Below, piece by piece: positions 60,501-64,000 of a stretch of DNA of 64,000 nucleotides. The stretch is from Cenococcum geophilum 1.58. Taxonomy: Eukaryota; Ascomycota; Dothideomycetes; Gloniales; Gloniaceae. The translations under genes and the position numbers were made by a program. Position 1 is the first letter of the stretch. Every line of letters starts with the position of its first letter. Below the pieces are notes generated by a model. It saw nothing but the letters and a program-made list of their open reading frames with translations, searched no databases and was not told the DNA's origin. The stretch covers positions 124,001 to 188,000 of the forward strand of contig KV748223.1 in NCBI GenBank assembly GCA_001692895.1, in the 5' to 3' direction.

Positions 60501-61868
60501 AGGGTTAGCAGCCTTTAAAGTAATAGTAAGGATCACTACGTCTATATAGGGCCCATTAATGCGCCGCTCGCGCCTCCTATACACAGCCACCGTCTAACTA
60601 GCGATGCTATATAGCGCCTAAGTATAGGGAGTACGGGATAACAGCGGAATGCTAGCGAAAAGCTTGCTTAAACCGCTATAGAAAGTCTAGAACTAATACC
60701 TCTATAGGGTTATAGGAGCATACCGGCAAACACTAATAGCTGCAATTAAGAAGGAAGCGGCTATTCCCCTAATCCAACTCTATATTAAAACGACAGCCCT
60801 CTAAAGAGCCGCTAAGACAGCTTCTAATAGGGTAGAAAAAGAATTAGTAGAGGTACTTAAGGGTATCTAGAAAACATTAATAAAGCGCTAGTAGAAAATA
60901 AAACGGCCACTAGTACTACTAGAAGTGCTTAGGGACCGCATAAAGGACCGTAAGAATAAAATATAGGGGTTCCTTATATACTAAAAGGATTATATAGAGT
61001 AGGAAGATATAATAAACCCCTATAAGCGTAGCCAGGAGAACACTAGTAGAGCGTAGGCGGAGCGCCGCCACCGTATAGGAGGCCACCAGCACCACTAGCG
61101 GGAAACCACCCTTATCGCGAAATAGGCAGACCTAGAATAGCGCCGATAGTAGTAGGTAAAGGCTAAAACCCGCACAGAAACCACGTAGAAGACCCTATAG
61201 GGGAAACCTATAATCCTATTATATAAAGATCTAACAAAAGCAGAGGCTATAGCGCTATTTCTCCTTTATATAGAGGTAATAGGGCTTAACGCATAGCTTA
61301 CATCTATTAGAGTACCAGAAATTCTCCCATAGTGCAAATGTAGGTAGATAAGGTAGATAGTACACCATATACTATTCCAATGTCTATAATACTAAAGGGC
61401 GGACCTTATAGCATAATGTGCCTCTAAACGCCTTTAAGACGTCTTAAGTAATAAAAGAAGTGCCTAAGCGGCTGCAAAGTGGCTAGTATAGTTAGGTGCG
61501 TTAGCCTAGTTCTAGGCTATAAAGGTAATAGACGCAGAGGATATAAGGGGATACTAGCCCTTTTAAAGCTTAAAGGACTAGTAAAAGAATATAGGTAAAA
61601 GAATATAGGTTAAAAGATAAGGAAAAAAGGGGTAGTGTAAGATCGTCCGTAAAGCGCGGTTAGTTAGCTTAATATGCAGACTCTAAGCTAGGTAGAAGGC
61701 GAGTCGCCAACATCCCGATATCGGAACGCTGTCGTCTCTCCAGCGCGGCCCGCGATCGAGTTTTCTCTAAAATAGAGTTTTTCCTATAGAAGGTATTAGC
61801 CTACGTGGACCCACTAGGGGGACCAGGACGGGCGGTAAATTGAATTTATTATTATTAATTTAGTATAA

Positions 61869-62330
61869 TTAAAGGGTATCCTATATATTTCTAGCTAATA
61901 TATTCTTTAAGAAACGTACGGCTTAGAAGGAGGTTAAGAAGTTAATAACTTAGAGTACTAGCTTACCGCTAAGATATATAACGTTAACAATAATATAAAA
62001 GTTAAAGTTATAGTTATTTTTAAGGGTAAACTTAAATCGGCCAGGGGACTTCTAATTTATTTAGTAGTAATAGCAGTACTTTATAAAATGCTTAATTGCT
62101 TTAATCTTAACTTTATAACCTGCTTGCTAAAGAACCCTAAATAATTAATAAACTAATAGGTAACTAAAATGGTAGTATAGTTGGCGTAACTCTAATTTAG
62201 TTAAATAGCTTTAAGTAATACTCTTTTCTAGTTATTAAAGAAGCAACTAAGGGTAACTCTACTTGCGTATAATAGGCACCTAGTTATCTCCCTACATAAG
62301 TATATTCTTAAGGTTATTAAGCTTAACGCC
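61869..62330 (-). pseudogene. Copia element J, GAG-pre-integrase and integrase start
   Basis: The minus strand shows a pre-integrase zinc region followed by a Cys/His-depleted segment and SPLADLSL/SPGRFKFTLK-like sequence (about 62,055-62,030), typical of the start of Copia integrase. Zinc His/Cys are largely Tyr or stops. It is interrupted at 61,868 by LINE 4. Confidence 0.65.
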
Positions 62331-62499
62331 TAATTTATTTATATCCCTAATATAGAATAAAAATAGAGTGTTTATGGAAATAACGTGGAAAGTAATATAT
62401 CCTAAGGGGGTTTGGACCTTAATTATGCTAAGAGAGATTATAGTACCTTTACTAAAACGAATTATATATTAGCCTACTATTAATTAGTTAATCTAAATA

Positions 62500-64000
62500 G
62501 AGTTATTAAGCTACTAGAGAGCTTAAACTTAAGATTCTCCTACTATAGATACTCCTGCGGCTCTAGTATCTAGTATAATACTATAGAAGATATTCGCTAA
62601 GTATCTATTATTAAAGGAGAACGCGGAGCTCTCCTTTAGCTTATTAAAGATATCTAACTTTATAATAGAATGGAGCGTAGATTAGTTATTAAGAATAGTA
62701 ATAGTTTATATACTATCTACCTTACCATACTTAGTAAAGTATTGGTTAGGTAAGTAGTCCTTAATTTCTATATTTATAAGGAGCTGTTTAGCCTTATTAA
62801 CCTTACCCTCAAGACCTTTTACGCCTTTATATTAAACTAGGAAGCTTTAAAAGTAGGCCGTAGTAACCTTATAATTTCTAATATTTTTTATACTTTAGCA
62901 AAACTTATTATATGCCTCCTTTTGTTTATTAAGAGAATACCTAGTTAACTAGTAATTCGGTTTCTTACAAATATAGCACTTTTTTTTAGCAATTACTTTA
63001 AAATAAACCTCTATAAGGACCTCTACAATTGCCTTATAGTTAACGTTAATTATACCCTTTACTGTATTCCCTACTACGGCCACTATATATTTAGTTAATC
63101 TAGTTATAATTATATTAGTTAGGAATACTTAGTTAGGTAGGGTTTTTAGTATAGAACTATTAAAATTCTTATATTTATATTATAGTACCTATAGTAGAGC
63201 GTAGCTCGGCATATACTCCTTTAAACGTATTTATAGGTTTATATAGCGCCAAATTACACTTAGGAACGTTACGGCAGGCTAAGATAACCTAGTCCCTTAG
63301 ACTGTTTTTATTTTAGTAAGTTTTAGTAAAGCCATATTAGATTTTCTAAAGTTTATTAAGAAGTAGTTAAAGGCACTCTAAATAAGTCTTTATTAAGTTA
63401 GAAGCGATAACTCTTTAAAATACAGTCTCCTGCCATTTAGATATATAAAGTTAGCGATTCTTATTAGTTTTAAAATAGGCTTTAGTAAGCTAAAGTATTA
63501 AGTTAAAGCTATAGTTTCTACCTATAATATAGTCATAATAAAATATCGCCGCCCGTCCCTTTAATATGACTAAGAAAGCATAATAAAACTAGTAGCATTA
63601 AATTCTAACCTTGCTGTAGCAGTTATAAAAGACCTATAGTTTTATTCCAAGTATATTATACAGTTTTCCTCTAAACTTCTTCTCTTCATCTAAATATACC
63701 TTTATTAGATTTGTGACTTCTTATAATAGAGGCTTACCGGTTAGCTAGAGTAAAGGAATTAGAGGCGGCGGAGGTAAAGGAAGAGTGTCACTAGGTAGGA
63801 GAGTACCTCTAGGTAGAAGATTACCTCTAGGTAGGAGAGCACCTTTAGGTAGGAGATTAGCGTTCTAGGGGTTTCGTTCCAAAATAAAGTTGCCTTCTAA
63901 AGAATATATGTTAGTTCTAAGTTTCTATAGTTAACGTATAATCTTAGCTTCCGTCTATACTGGTTTTTCTATACTAATAATAACGGCCTAAATATTACTA
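62500..64000 (-). pseudogene. Copia element J, gag relic with zinc region (partial)
   Basis: Minus-strand Gag of the Copia element. A KKCYICKKPNY segment (about 62,992-62,958) followed by NKQKEAY corresponds to the C-x2-C-x-K-x-G-C/H motif of fungal Copia Gag. Upstream Gag continues to the window end. An 18-bp tandem repeat at 63,785-63,870 lies within this region. No LTR is visible before 64,000. Confidence 0.6.
63785..63870. repeat. Short minisatellite, about 18-bp unit
   Basis: About four to five imperfect copies of a unit like ACCTCTAGGTAGGAGAGT. Inside a decayed Gag region, so it may reflect a repetitive peptide in the ancestral protein. Confidence 0.75.

Larger units (their letters stand above)
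56577..61853 (+). mobile_element. Tad1-like LINE, copy 4 (second subfamily)
   Basis: A 5.28-kb plus-strand non-LTR retrotransposon with a 15-bp target-site duplication (one mismatch), inserted in the integrase of Copia J. It has a (TTA)n-type tail at 61,845-61,853. It is clearly related to copies 1-3 (similar 3' end with TAGAGTTTT and a GTGGACCCA-like word) but diverged in protein sequence. Parts: ORF1 zinc region about 57,680-57,850, AP-endonuclease about 58,380-58,900, RT about 59,470-60,500, C-terminal Cys/His cluster about 61,330-61,400. It is less decayed than copies 1-3: the RT has long open segments. Confidence 0.9.
54100..64000 (-). mobile_element. Copia element J, split by LINE copy 4
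   Basis: Minus-strand Ty1/Copia element running off the right edge of the window. Order on the minus strand: Gag (64,000 to about 62,500), GAG-pre-integrase (about 62,330-62,040), integrase start, LINE 4 insertion (61,853-56,577), integrase core (56,561 to about 56,000), RT (about 55,850-54,900), RNase H-like (about 54,850-54,200). The order integrase before RT is diagnostic of Copia. LTRs were not delimited. There are RIP-type stops throughout. Confidence 0.8.

Noticed and set aside
63785-63870. CRISPR-like array
   Set aside because: The repeats are contiguous, without unique spacers, and the context is eukaryotic.

Overview
The window reads as repeat-rich, heterochromatin-like DNA from a filamentous ascomycete (Pezizomycotina). 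It has only one convincing intact protein gene. Nearly everything else is nested transposable elements whose reading frames are broken by TAG and TAA stops. Conserved residues are lost in the pattern left by repeat-induced point mutation (RIP, C-to-T at CpA on either strand): Gln and Trp codons become stops, zinc-knuckle Cys and His become Tyr, and catalytic Asp becomes Asn. No bacterial-type features, rRNA, tRNA or CRISPR were seen.

Layout. 1-1,885: Gypsy element A (minus, LTR plus gag, cut by the window edge). 1,886-4,250: unassigned decayed coding-like DNA. 4,250-5,376 and 11,815-12,919: gag and protease/RT of Gypsy element F, split by a gag-only LTR retrotransposon G (5,377-11,814) with 281/269-bp LTRs and a repeat-filled internal region. 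12,920-27,990: Gypsy element D (plus), interrupted by two Tad1-like LINEs placed 5'-end to 5'-end (13,381-18,929 minus; 19,150-24,706 plus). 27,991-31,683: Gypsy element E, interrupted by a TIR element (28,382-29,121). 31,684-36,351: Gypsy element B, a second copy of the A family. 36,352-39,830: LTR-like end and a minus-strand gag relic H. 39,830-42,230: an island without RIP damage that carries the single intact gene (40,250-41,713, minus). 42,231-43,440: unassigned. 43,440-51,983: Gypsy element C (minus, same family as D), with LINE copy 3 inserted in its LTR (46,188-51,810). 51,984-52,600: Gypsy integrase relic. 53,406-53,617: short LINE-derived/SINE-like insertion with target-site duplication. 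54,000-64,000: Copia element J (minus), interrupted by LINE copy 4 (56,577-61,853).

The order of insertion can be read from the nesting and from target-site duplications. LINE copies 1 and 2 entered D, LINE 3 entered the LTR of C, LINE 4 entered Copia J, G entered F, and B entered E. The TIR element and the short LINE-derived insertion look the least mutated. The intact gene encodes a 487-aa protein. Its C-terminal half resembles ADP-ribosyltransferase-fold DUF3990-type domains by motif layout. Because it stands alone in a RIP-damaged region it is the main biological candidate here. All family assignments were made by reading translations by eye, without database searches.
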